Positions 21,439 through 33,169 of a DNA stretch of 64,000 nt are shown here, piece by piece (within the stretch, counting starts at the first letter, position 1; each line of letters opens with the position of its first letter). The stretch covers positions 38,545,063-38,609,062 of the forward strand of contig OZ017795.1 of assembly GCA_963969395.1 (NCBI GenBank). The letters are read 5' to 3'. Source of the stretch: Pseudoscleropodium purum. Its lineage: Eukaryota > Streptophyta > Bryopsida > Hypnales > Brachytheciaceae. Position numbers and translations under genes: made by a program. A model generated the notes under the pieces. That model was not told the DNA's origin. It saw only the letters and a program-made list of their open reading frames with translations, and searched no databases.

Positions 21439-22960
21439 TTAGGAACAGATAATCTGACACTTGTACGTGCTGATATTGTAAGAAAAATCATCACTAACTT
21501 ACTAACTCAGAGCTTGTACATTTCTATTCTGCCATATTGGATACTGACATGAATGGGAGGTCTTTTAAGTTCCCTGAAGGGATAGGCTGGTCAGTGGTCA
21601 CTGTGGAAATCATCCTTTTGGGTACAATGTGAATCATGTACAGTACTTAAAAAGAAGAAGAAGCACTCATTGGAGGTCAAATTACCATAGGCAGGTGGGA
21701 CGCTAAACCTGTTTCATGAAGTGGAATTGTCAAGGTGAATTTACCCATGTGAAAAATGCAAGAGTTTTTATTTGCCACCCATGAATTTTTTTTGCAAATT
21801 TGGGATTTATTTTTGCAATCAAAGGCCCTAAATGAGCAAGGACGGTATGTGAAGAATATAGGATTAGGAATACAACACAAAATAGGGGGCTTTTTCCTGC
21901 ATTAATCCCACAAAACACAAAATTTACCTTGTTGGTCCCACTTTGCACAATGGTTTCAGCATTGTGCTTAAGATTGCCCCTTTTTGCAAACATTCTAAGG
22001 ATGAACATGTGCACTTATGTTTAAAATAGAAGGGTTGATTTCTTTAACATCCTTACAAGGTTAAAAGACCATTTAATCCCTAAGGGTCGGATGGTGTTTG
22101 GGAAGAAGGAAAAGTCCAAAACTACCAATTTTTGATGCATTATTCAAAATTTGAAATCAAATTTTTTTTAAATTCTAATTATACAAAAGTGTATTAAACA
22201 AGCAAAACAATGTGTGGAAAAAATTTCAATCCATCTCACTACATAGATTGAAAGATTACAACATTTGAAGTGAGAAAAAAAAAACTTTTTTTTTCCATTC
22301 TTGTAAAGTAGAGTCAACAAACTTCAAGCTTACTTAGAGTAAATTTTTGCTCTACACAAAAATGCAGATTTTGAGAGTATCAAAAGTATGAGAGTATCAT
22401 GATGACATTAGGTTCATAGGTTCATAAGTTCATTCATGAAAATTTTTAGAAACAAATAGGGAGTTTAGCTTATTCTAAACCATCTTGCAATATGAGGAGA
22501 TGAAATGAATTGACAATATACTAGATTTTTTTGATGATTTGTTGTGTAACAAATAAATTTTTTATTTGAAATCCACATGGTGAAAAGCTAGAAACAAACA
22601 TTTGGAATATGTGGGCAAAATTTCAAGAACTTTGACTGCATAGATTGCAAGATAATAGGGCTTGAAATTAGAACAAACATTTTTTTTATAAATTGCCACA
22701 ATATAGCTAACAAATTGTTTGACTCCTCTTAGATTGTAATTTGAGAACTAAAATTTGTCTTTTGGAAGGACAATTGTATACCATATTTTATTAGTTACAT
22801 ACATGCTAAATTTCAAAAGTTGATGAGCCTTTTGTAAAATATGCCCCAAAGATGCCCAAATTGTCCACGCAAATTTTTTTTTAGAATAAGATGATTTTTG
22901 ATTTGTGCATCCAATTGGCATAAAAATATATTTCCACTAATGAAGTACATGTTCAGACCT
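21439..22960. other. AT-rich repeat-derived stretch without a gene
   Basis: From about 22073 (TTAATCCCTAAGGG) onward the text resembles diverged pieces of the 939-bp family (repeated TAGATTGCAAGAT-like strings near 22250 and 22640). No clear boundaries. Confidence 0.4.
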
Positions 22961-22979
22961 TGTGTCAAAATTTTGTGAA

Positions 22980-23360
22980 CATCCAATTAAAATTGACTTC
23001 ATAGGAATCTATCTAGACTTTCAATTGTTTGTTCAACAGACAATTGGCCTTTTATCATTAACTAAAGGTGAAAATGCCCAAAAAGGTCAAAAAAACAAAT
23101 TTAGCATAGGTCTCTTTTTTCAAGAAAGAAATAATTTTTTGGGTACTAGCAATTGAAAATCATGAATTAAAAAAAATTAGTTAAGATATGTAATTTCTAC
23201 AAATTTTCAAAGTGGAAGCTCTATTGGCTACAAATTCAACCAATAGCAATTAAGTATTGGAAACAATTTAATTGCATTTTTGGAGACACTTTCAATAGAA
23301 ATTTATTAGTTAGGAATGTATATTGGGACAATTTTGGGTGTTTTCACCTTAGGCATTGAG
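22980..23360. repeat. Dispersed repeat, copy 1 (pair with 50385-50715)
   Basis: Both copies carry AAAGGTGAAAA, an AGCATAG- or AGCATTAG-like block, AATTGAAAATCAT or AATTGAAATCATAAATT, and end with TTTTGGGTGTTTTCACCTTA or TTTTGGGTGTTTTTACCTTA. Confidence 0.6.
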
Positions 23361-24704
23361 TGTATAAAAAGCAACACTCAAAGTATAAATGCATTCATAT
23401 AGTTATCTTTTTCGCAAGTTTATTTTCTGCAAGTACATGCTTGGGAGGTATAGGTAGGTAGATGTGTAAGGGTTGTCATTAGCCTTAAAATTCCAAGGTT
23501 ACTCAATGCCCAATATAGGGACACCTTTTGCATTGTGTAGTCTACATCAACAATTGCATTCCCCTCTTTTCATTTTGAACTTGTTCATTTACTTTTCTTT
23601 AGTCACCAAACTCTTTGTGTTTTCAAAATGTGTCCAATATTCATCTTCTAGTCAACATCTAAGAATTTTAGAATCAACAATCACTTCTTCAGTAAATGAC
23701 GAATTAGACCAAATATAGGCTTAACATTAGAAAAAATCTGAGCCATCTAGAAGGCCGTCAAGGATTTAGTTTTTGGCGCCCTATAGTGCAATTACAAAAA
23801 AATTTAATTTTTTTTAAATATATATTTTTTGAAAAAAATAATTAAAAAATATGAAAACCTAACATGACACAAGTAGCGCCTTATTGGCAATTTTCATTAA
23901 AAAAATAAAAAATAGTGGAATTCCTTTCTAATTGCACCAAGGTAGTTGCGGGCAATTCAAAACTCGTAGCCTTTCTGAGGCCTGAAATTTTTTGTAATGA
24001 TTTTGGTCTAGGCAAACCATGTGTCTTCAAAAATATGTTCTTCCTATTAATGGGAGGACAAGCTTGCCTAACTCCCTCAAAAATAATTCTTCCTATGTTC
24101 TTGGGTCTTCAACAATGCTTTTGAGATCCATGCTATAGGATATACTATCCCTTTAAAAACACATGCCATCCTTTTCTCTTGAAATTAGAAGTGGTGGTTG
24201 GTGTTACTTAAAAGTAAATTATTAGGGTTTCACAATGGACACATGGATACAATATACAATCTATGACACATTTAGATATGGATACATACACATAGATGTA
24301 ATTGCACATATATCCCATATCATTGGTTGGAACTATAGACAAATATAAAGGTACATGGACAAATTCTTTGGGTTTGAAAAAATTCCAAGAAACTCAATTT
24401 GATAAAAATCAACTGTGGGTGGTGTTTTTGAGTGCATGGAGTGACTATATGCTCAAAAACACTAGCCATTCATGGTATACAATGTCAAATACATACTTTA
24501 TATCATTATTCCAAAAATAAAATTATAAAATAAAAAAATTTATACCTACTTTCCACATTATGCATCCTTATTTCATTTATGGAAACATGGACTACAAATA
24601 TTAGGAAAATGTAGCACAAGAAAACCCATGTAATAAATTTCATTACTTGTTTCCAAAGGACTCTCTAAATTATGAATCTTGAAAAAAAAAACTAAGGTAG
24701 TTCA
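23361..24704. other. No gene seen
   Basis: AT-rich. Frames of 64-82 codons near 23473, 23915 and 24302 have no motif and no splice context that links them. Confidence 0.4.
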
Positions 24705-24975
24705 CTCTAAAAGTAACGATGCTCTAAAAGCAAATATGACATGGAGGTACATTTTGCTTTCTTCAATGTATTAGCTATGTACATTTCAAGAGGTGGGTGC
24801 TTTTAGTAACCACTATGTTTCAACTTCAAAAATTTGTAACTAATTTTGTGAAGGTCCAAAAAACATGAAATGACTTAAGTTCAATGCCAATTCCATTTTC
24901 CTTCTTCCTTTGATAATTTACTGAAAATTGTTTCAAGGAGTTTAACTTCCCCCAAAAGGCAATCAGCTCTTAAAT
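24705..24975. repeat. Dispersed repeat family with GTACATTTCAAGAGGTG block, copy 3
   Basis: The clearest match to 18755-19010, sharing the core block and the TTGTTTCAAGGAGTTTA block near the end. Confidence 0.65.
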
Positions 24976-25847
24976 AGTCGTTTATAACCCATATGCAGGC
25001 TGTTCGAAGAATGGGGACAATTTCGGAGCCCCCAACACTCCTTTTAAGTTACTGCTGCTTGCGCATCAAACAAGAAACGCAGAAGGACAGCTTTCTGCGC
25101 TCCACCAGAGTGACATAAATTCCTGTCTCCTTACAACATAGCGTCCTCCTGTACACAGATTCTCCGTAAGTTGTTACTAGTACTGACACTTACAGTGCAG
25201 CAAACTATGGCTGATGAGAATGTACGATTCATTACCTTCAGAAGCAGGTATAACAAGTGTGACAAGGATGGGAGAAAGCATGCACAAAGTTCTTCAAAAC
25301 CCCAAACCAAAAAGAAAATCAGACACTCAGGAAAAACAAACACAATATTAGCAGGAACCATATTCTAGTAGGAACTATGCAACCAGTCATCTTTGACGGT
25401 GCATCCCATTTTATTGAGAGAGGAAAAACTGAAAAGATAATTTTCTGCGATATGGTCCTCAGATAGAGGTCACCAGCTCATTACTATCTACACATGAAAA
25501 TTTGCATAGAGTAATCTGAACTAACTAAGCCTAGGAACAGTTATCAGCAGACTAAAAAACTTAGTCCTTCCAAACCAATTCCAACAAGAGTGTCATCTAC
25601 GAAGTAACGAACTAAGACTCTTCGAGGTCCCTAGCAAGGCATGCTTTCCATGCCGCCAGTGAAAGGGTAAGGTTGCCGTGATATTTTCTTGTATGGTGTC
25701 GAGTATGTATCATCCCGTTGCAATCCAACTGCTGGTAGCCACCCATTCTCTACAAATCCTCTCCTATATACTCAGCTCAATCCACAAAACCGCAGGGCTG
25801 CTCCAGTTAGGATCATCCAACGTATATCCTAGATTGCAAAAACTACA
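24976..25847. other. Flanking sequence 3' of the DUF506 gene, no gene supported
   Basis: Non-repetitive looking, with mixed composition. Opposite-strand frames of about 65-76 codons around 25131-25368 are not supported. Confidence 0.4.
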
Positions 25848-26171
25848 GAAAGGTTCAAAACCAGAATGCCAAAGCTATTGTTTTTCTAATTTCTCCTACG
25901 TTTTTTTCTCGTATTTCTTCAAGTAAAAAGTCTATAATCTCCAGGTTCTGGGCTTCGTCTCCCTGCAGGTTACTTACATACCGGCAGAGTCGCACGCGAG
26001 CTTCGATTGCTCAAAACTCCCGGAAAGGTACAATAACAGAATACCAAAGCTGTTGTTTTTCTCATAATTCTTCAAGCAAAAAGTCGAGAATCTCTAGTTT
26101 CTGGGCTTCGTCACGCCCAGCAGGTTATTACTTACATAGTTGTCCGTGAGATTCGTTTGCTCAACACCCCA
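25848..26171. repeat. Tandem duplication of the DUF506 gene's 3' end
   Basis: Copy one (about 25848-26020) and copy two (about 26023-26171) share GAAAGGT-CAA, CCAAAGCT-TTGTTTTTCT, TTCTTCAAG-AAAAAGTC, TTCTGGGCTTCGTC and CAGGTTA-TTACATA in order. Copy two contains the last codons and stop of the DUF506 gene; copy one, downstream in the transcript direction, is a leftover of the same segment. Confidence 0.8.
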
Positions 26172-27812
26172 GACGCCTTCATCTCTGCCATGAGGGCCAC
26201 CTTCGTGTGCCTCAACTGCTCGCTACACTGCTTGGCAGCAAGCATCGGCTTGTTCTCAGGTTGCCAGTGAAAACTGCGAGGCCGCTTGGGAGGAGACATG
26301 GGCGCGGTGTCGATCTCCCTGTCGGACGTGGAGAGCCACTTGGAACTCATGTAATCGAGCGTGCGCCACGGCGGTACATGCATTTGGCTCTGTTTCAAGG
26401 AGACTTTGGCAGCCTCTGACATAAACTCCAGGATCTTTTTCAACTTGGAGGAAGAGCCTACAAATACTGCAGGAAGAATCTTCAAGGCCGCTAAGTATTG
26501 TGGCGAGGGTCTGGCTATCTCAAACTGAGCCTGGAAATCCACGTCCACTATCAGGCGCTCAGCCAGTTGATCAGCGTTGAAGACGACATCGATGTACTCG
26601 TATTCACCTGGAGGAAAACCAGAGAAACATAAGCAATCTGTGTGTACCCTGAACTGTAATCCCAAAAACCATGTTCCAAAAGGCCAAGTTCCAAAAGCCT
26701 CATTCTTGTAAACCCGGAGCCACCAGAAAACTAAGTGGAATCACTAGAGCTTCAGCTAAATCTCCTTTACATCATCAACAAGTAAAAAGCCGAGGAAACA
26801 AAAGCTGAAGTGCAATACATAAGGCTAAGTTCTTGCAAAAGATAGCAGTGCAATTAGCTGGGAGAAACATCACAGTAGAGCTCTGTATCATTCAAAAAGA
26901 CCCTACGTAACATAAGCAAAGTGGATTTCCTCTGTTGAATTACACAAGCAAGAATGCCACATGAAACATCGAATCGTGGAAGAAAGGTACCTCCAGGAAC
27001 GCCGCCAGAGCTTAACCACTTGGACATACACACAGCAGCATCGTAGCCAGCCAATTTGAGATGCTTGACCACAAACCGCTTCACACACACTCCTTTGCAA
27101 TCCACGCCCTCCGGCTCACAACAAACGAGGTCGGAGTCTTCCTTGATAGACTGCAAGCACAGCTTCACTTCCGTCAACAACTCCCGTTCCACCCCGTTCA
27201 GCGTCGCAGTACGCATCTGCAGAACCAAAACAATTGCTCTCAATCAAAACAGACTTCCTTCGTTCATGGGCCGAAAATCACAGAATCCAAAAAAAAACAA
27301 ATACCAGAACCTCGTTATCTCCGCCATTTCAAAGAGTTTCAAGTGGATCCCGCAAGGAATGTATCGGAGAGAGGATGCAAGAGAGAGAGAGGCGCTAAAT
27401 ACTAGGACATCACCGCCACCGACCACCAACTAACCTGCAACGTTTCGATGAGTTTCTTGCCAGGAGAAGGCGCCTCGGAATCTCCGCCCTCCATAAAATC
27501 CAGCGGATCATTCTCGATGAAATCGTGCACCATGGCTTGCAGGTCGTCACTCTCGTTACTCCCCCCGTAGCACACTGACACAGCCGGCGCGGTGCTCATC
27601 ATCACGGCCTTCGTCGTGGTGGTGCCGAGATAGTCCCGCCCCAGCCCCCACTTCGGCGGACGAGGTGTGATCACCCTGCGCGACGACATGACGGAATTCT
27701 CGCGGTCCCAAGAGTATTTGGGCACCACCGGAGATGACGTTGTGTGCATGTCGGCATGGTAGATGGAGTTCGTGTACGAACTGATGCCCGGTTGTCTTCG
27801 CAATCCCGGCAT
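26132..27812 (-). CDS. DUF506 (PDDEXK-like) family protein, three exons
   Basis: Exons 27812-27435, 27216-26991 and 26607-26132 join at GT/AG sites in phases 0 and 1 to give 359 residues. The N-terminal third is variable but has the family's acidic block (DDLQAMVHDFIENDPLDF, about residues 90-107). The conserved C-terminal region includes LKLAGYDAAVCMSKW, then across the second junction PGGEYEYIDVV (about 200-210), ERLIVDVDFQAQFEIA and SLKQSQMHVPPWR. Acidic residues in EYIDV and IVDVDF are what link the family to the PDDEXK nuclease fold; activity is unproven. In Arabidopsis one member (RXR1) restrains root-hair growth. The start is the first ATG after an in-frame stop at 27915. A divergent desulfhydrase gene starts 970 bp away. 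Confidence 0.9.
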
Positions 27813-28781
27813 CGTGCTCAACGCCGGCGCAGGAAAACTCCCAATCAATCGCAAAGAACTGACGAAAGAGTCGTCCTCCTCCGAGGTGAAAGCAACCTCG
27901 AAACAATGTCTACGCTACGTCTCCAAATACGCCGAAGACAGAAAGGTGTAGTAGTTTCCGGTACTGGGATTACACGATGAACGGTTCATAACCACTGAGA
28001 AACTCAAAAAAGACAACATCGCCGAACGAAATGAACGCAAACGCACAAAAATGAACTCGAAGGGGAGAGGAGGCCAAGCTCAAGGCGATACTCGCAAACG
28101 CTAAATCGAATCACAACACACTCGATCAATCTCTTATTACTTATTACGCAATCACCACACGAATCTCCTCTTCCCCCAACATTCAATCTCAAAACACACA
28201 GAAACCCCAATCGCACGCAACCTAAATGAGATCCCAACACAAATTCTTGTAGCGACTATGAATCTATCACAAAACTCTAGCCCCAAAACTTTAGCCCCAA
28301 AATGACTCTACAAAGCCGTCCCTCTCTTGCGGAAGATCATGGATCCCCGCCTGCAATTTGTAGATGTGGCGTCACGCCTGTCGCTCAACACCAAAAGCTC
28401 ATGAGTCGAAGATGTGACGAAGGAGTCACAGAGAGAGTGGGGGAGCGGGACTGCGAGGTTCTCCCTTTTTGTAGCCCAGGAAGCTTCAAGGGAGAACTGT
28501 AGACGCAAGTAGATAAGTTCCTCGTATCGTAGCCCCATTTAGTATGCACGCGCCCCGGGTAACGGTCGCGGCCCCCCGCCGGGACCCGCCCCGGCAACTT
28601 GGGCTACTGTAGCAGTCCAGCGTGACGATGGAGCTCTTCCACTTCACCTTGCCCAAGTGGCTTTTGATGAAACTTGGAAGGTGAATTGATCTCCGTAACG
28701 TACGCTTGGGAGTTTTCACTGAAGGATTTGTCGTGGATCCGTGAGCTTGGGGTTTGAGATTAGGGTTTGCGACCTAGCGTC
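27813..28781. promoter_or_regulatory. Divergent promoter interval between DUF506 and desulfhydrase genes
   Basis: 970 bp separate the two start codons. The interval contains a strongly GC-rich core (about 28545-28615, with CGCGGCCCCCCGCCGGG) in an otherwise moderate context, and a telo-box GATTAGGGTTT (28758-28768) just upstream of the desulfhydrase ATG. Shared regulation is possible but inferred. Short frames on both strands here are not called. Confidence 0.5.
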
Positions 28782-31732
28782 ATGCGGAAGCTGCTAAAGC
28801 TGCAGCCATGGAGCTTCAGTAGCACGGTCGTGGGGCTTTCTTGGCGTCGGAAAGAAGCTTGTTCTGCTTTGTGTCAAGTGCACGTTCGGGGGTTCTTGCA
28901 TTGGAGTGCGATTGTGGTAACCTTTCCTTTCTTGTCAATTTTCGGGAGATGACCTAAATCATGAGTTGTTGCGTGAGAGGGAGGCTGCATTCAATGGTGT
29001 CTCTTCAACATCACACCATCGCCTTCGTTACTCGATGTGCAAGCGTTGTCAATTCAGGAAGTTTTAGGATTAATGGAGTTGTTGCGGTTTCTGAGAGTTT
29101 GATTTGTTGCAGGGAAGTGTAGAATCAGGGCATGGGCGTGGCGAGAATTTGCAACAAATTCTGGACAGGTCGTGGTTGTTGCCGAGTGCAGCAACGAAGA
29201 CGACGACGATGTTTGAGACGGACGGTGTTTGGGGGACGGGTGAAGCGCAAGGCGCTGGTTGCTTTCATGTGATTCGGGATGATTTGCTGCATCCTGTTAT
29301 GGGTGGTAACAAGCTGCGCAAGTTGGATGCTCTGATTCCAATACTCCAAGCTCATGGCGTCACTGATGTTGTAAGCCTTCCAAGCAACGCGACTTTGCTG
29401 TTTCTTCTATATTTTGAGTATGCAATGGCGTAAGGGGTTGCAGGTGAAACCCTAAATCCTAATTGTGTGAGGTTTCCAAAGAGCTCAACAGGTGCTCTCT
29501 TTTCTTCTTGTGAATATGCATTTGCGCAGTGGGTTGCAAGTGGAAACCCTAAACCCTAATTCTGTGAGGCTTCCAAACAACACAACAGACGCTCTCCCTT
29601 GTACATTGTGAGTATGCATTTGCGCAATGGGTTGCAGGGGGAAACCCTGAACCCTATTGTTGTGAGACTTTCAATCAACACAGCAGAAGCTCTGATCTGC
29701 CTTCTTCATTGTGACTAAATGTATTTGCGCGTCCTGTGTTTTGTGGAGACTCTAAACCCTAATTGAAAATGTGGTCTCCCGTCCTAGGTCACGTGTGGAG
29801 GCTGTCAAAGTGCACACACGGCTGCTGTAGGTGTGTGTTGTTCTCCACATTGATTTCACCATCTTTTAAGAATTGATCTTTCAACCGAGTGCAAAGCTCA
29901 TGCTGTAATGAGGGCAATTCTTTGTGTGTGTGTGTGTGTGTGTTTGCAGCTGTTGCATGTGCTGAGGTTGGTATTAAGGCCCACTTGCTACTGCGAGGTG
30001 AGAGGCCAGCGATTCCGACAGGGTATAACCTAGTTGCAGGGATGTATGGTTACGTTATGTATATTCCTCGGTCAGAATATTCGAACCGGCAGGCGATGCT
30101 TCACAAGTATGCAATGCAAGTCGCGGCTGGTGATCCTTCATGTGTCATCTCGCTGCACAACCAATTGTCAACTGGCTGGAAAATGGTTGGAAGTGAGGTT
30201 GAGAACAGAAGCAAAAAGAGGGTTGTCATTGTAAACGAGGGTGCTGGCGACTCCCATGCAATGCTAGGTCCGAAATTCAACCTCTTTATCCAAGATGTTC
30301 CCGTCCTCTGACTTTAAAAAAAAATTTGACTCGCATCCTCTTACATCTTCAGTTCAACGACTTTGGAGAAAGAAACCGTTCACGTCTATCAATACTGTAG
30401 TTCCTTAACAGAACTGTAGCTCACTGATTGGCACTTGCGATTAGTCACCATCTAATCTAGGTCATATCCTATTTTTTATACGTTAATTTGTATGTCAGAT
30501 GAATAGTAAGATGGGGTTCACTATTTAGAGTAATTTTAAGAATGTTGTGACTTGAATTCACTGGGGGAAAGGAAAGATAGCGAGAAAGGTAGTTGTTCAT
30601 TTCTTATTATAGGTAGTTCTTTATTCGAGACAAATTTACTAATGCTTGCTGAAATATGCCATAACTCGGAATGGTAGGATTGATCCGGCTGGTGGATTAC
30701 TTATCGCAGTCCTCTAAATTTGGAAACGGAGAGCGCCTGCGGATCATTGTTGACTGTGGAACGGGGACCACAGCCGTGGGTTTGGCTCTTGGAATTGCTC
30801 TTCTTCGGTACGTGAGATTAGGGTTTCCTCTGAACTATCATTTCTGGTAGAGAATCCCACCCCTAGAGGGGTTTTAGAGAATCCAACTTCGTGTTAGAGT
30901 TGGCAGGGTTTAACGGGGGTAGGTTTCCTGGAGCACCTCCTGCGGGATTTCTACTGTTCAAGATTCCATTCTACCATGAAACTGATTTAATGTGGTGGTC
31001 ACAAGCATTTTTCTTATGAGTTGTTCGTATAAATGATCGAAGCATCTTTTGTGCATACAGACTTCCTTGGCAAGTCGTAGGAGTGATGCTTGCAGATACT
31101 CGGGAAGGGTACGTGAACCAGGCTGACAGGCTTCTTTCGGAGTTTCATCAAGAATATAATAGTTCGCACACATGGGAGGTGGACTTCTGTGCAAAAGGCT
31201 CTGACCTTCCAATCCTTTGGCAAGAGAGATGCCAGCCTCGCAAGTAAGTGGGTATCTATATTAATTAATTCTTTCTTTACGCAAACTACTGTAGAAAGAT
31301 TCGACGACCAATGGTCACCCACCATCATTTGTGCAAGGAATGCATAGGCATATTCATCGTATTTTACCAGTACGGCCAGAGATGCGAGCAAATCACGTCC
31401 AGTTAGCGTGGTTGAGCTGTGATTGCAGGTCTGTACCTTCCCATTGCTGACAGTTGTTGTGGGACCACCCCTTCAGCAAACTGACGAACTGTTTTTTGTG
31501 GTGATGTAAGCTTAGGTTTGGTCGAATACTGCCGGGTGAAGTTGCAACTTGTCGACAAATTGCAAGAGAGACGGGCATTTTGCTGGACCCTATTTACACA
31601 CTTGCAGGGTGGGACATGGCCAGCAAATTATGTCAGTGCAAAGGTGATAACGATGGAGAAGTGGCTCTTCTGCATACAGGTGGGACGCTGGGATTATTTG
31701 GATTAGCACAGAGATATCCTCTTCAGTTTTGA
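28782..31732 (+). CDS. D-CDES2: D-cysteine desulfhydrase 2-like PLP enzyme, seven exons
   Basis: Exons 28782-28916, 29113-29370, 29788-29830, 29950-30267, 30678-30807, 31061-31243 and 31516-31732 join in frame to 427 residues. The enzyme family breaks D-cysteine into pyruvate, ammonia and hydrogen sulfide with pyridoxal phosphate. Residues 1-45 are arginine-rich with few acids, like a mitochondrial presequence. GGNKLRK (109-115) holds the probable PLP lysine K112; then [10 protein letters not shown] (133-142), [31 protein letters not shown] (phosphate-binding, threonine/glycine-rich) and C-terminal [14 protein letters not shown]. The conserved blocks continue smoothly across every junction, for example AAV-AVACAE and [13 protein letters not shown]. 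The fourth donor (GTCCGA) is weak. Related ACC deaminases share the fold, but the presequence and the C-terminal block favour the mitochondrial desulfhydrase 2 type. Confidence 0.93.
29425..29765. repeat. Intronic minisatellite, 97-98 bp period, with telomere-like core
   Basis: In intron 2 of the desulfhydrase gene, GAAACCCT starts at 29446, 29543 and 29641, with a fourth diverged block near 29748. Each unit carries TTTGCGCA, GGGTTGCA, AAACCCTAAACCCTAAT-like text, GTGAG-CTTCCAA and CA(A/G)CAG. The telomeric-type motif is in the same place in every unit. Confidence 0.85.
29923..29943. repeat. (GT)n microsatellite at the intron 3 acceptor
   Basis: About ten GT units lie directly upstream of the TTTGCAG acceptor of exon 4, serving as part of its pyrimidine-poor leader. 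Confidence 0.95.
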
Positions 31733-33169
31733 TCTAAGGGAGAGACCTAAGCTTTCGTAACATGCAAAAAGTTCAAACTTTTATCTCTGGAATGATCTAA
31801 TACCAAAACAGCTTCTAAAAATGTTGACCTGGTGTAGATTTCTCAAAATCAGTATGTACTCATTTTGCAAGATTTTGGAGTGTTGAAATTAGGTACGGTT
31901 ATCGTAGAGGAAGAGCTCTTCACGTCTCCTGTCCTGTGGACCCCCATGCTGGTTGGAAGCTTTGATTGCTCTTTTGAGAGAAAGCCTTGACTATTTTCGC
32001 TTGGGTTCTCAGGACTTGGAAGGTATCATTTTTGTATTTATTTTTTTTCCCAGTACCTCCTGTTCAATTGGACCACCATGATTTCGATGCTCCTGGCACC
32101 TTATCCTGATTCTAGTTGGATGTGTTCTCCTCATGCATGGCTTCCTATGAATGTTTGTTGCGTGTTCTGCATTTGAGATGCTTCTATAGCGACCCCTTTG
32201 CTTGCATCCTTACTGGCCTTGCCTCTTGGGAAGGCAGGTGCCTCCCAATCTTTCTGGAAAGACGTGCTTATCTCTTATGGAGCCCTCGGCACAAGATTCA
32301 CGGAGAGGAGAATACGCGTATACAAGTGAAATATATCTTATGCCATCTTGCTCAGAATATTTGATGTATTTCCAGATTTTGAGAGCCTCTTGTTTGGTCT
32401 AATATGCACTGGTGCCGTAGGTTTGTTACACTTCCTAAGTACAAAACTACTTTATTAGATTATCCTCTGTAATAAGAATCACCTCAATAGGACGGAGACC
32501 ACCATCATTTCCTCTCTACTTGTGGTCAGGCCTCAACAGTATGTACTTACAGTAGCAACAACTTGTCAGGACCACTATTGATGCAATTTTCATTCATTTC
32601 TTGGGGTAGTCAAATGATGCATTTTGCAATAACTATTTCAGTGTGTCAGTGAGAGCGAGAAGTCAAAAGAAAGGTAAGAAAATCGAGCAAAAGAAATGAC
32701 GTGGTGCTTATGTAGCACCAGTTATTTAGGATTCTTATATGTTCGAACTCCAGAAAAATCGAGTCCTGTGATGGATCCAATAAAAGACTACGTTAGTGAG
32801 ATTCCAAATTATGTAACCTTTCCACCTTCAACATTTCAGCAGTTTTGGTTCGATGAACCCTTAACCCCTAAATGCCTGAGGCACCCAAATTTGGTAATTA
32901 CAAAACTTAGAAGTTAAATAAAACCTACCAAGTTGCTATTTTTAGTAGTTTATATTTTTGGAAAGTTCTTGAAGTCTAGTTTTAGCATCAAAAATCTGAT
33001 CTTGAAAATAAATGATATTGATTTTTCTATTCAAGATTTTGCGCAAAGGTATCCATTGCAATCTTGACTTTGTGTAGGGTTGAGAGCTCTTGGAAATGAG
33101 CCTCAAATATTTTGGATCTTGGAGAAAAATCACATTCAAAATTCATTTAAAAAAACTACAGAGTAGATT
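31733..33169. other. 3' flank of the desulfhydrase gene, no further gene seen
   Basis: About 31733-32680 is mixed-composition sequence that probably includes 3' UTR. A TTAACCCCTAAATGCC string at about 32859 and the TTAACCCC at 33170 may bound another short repeat. Frames of 73-82 codons at 32116 and 32696 are not supported. Confidence 0.4.
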
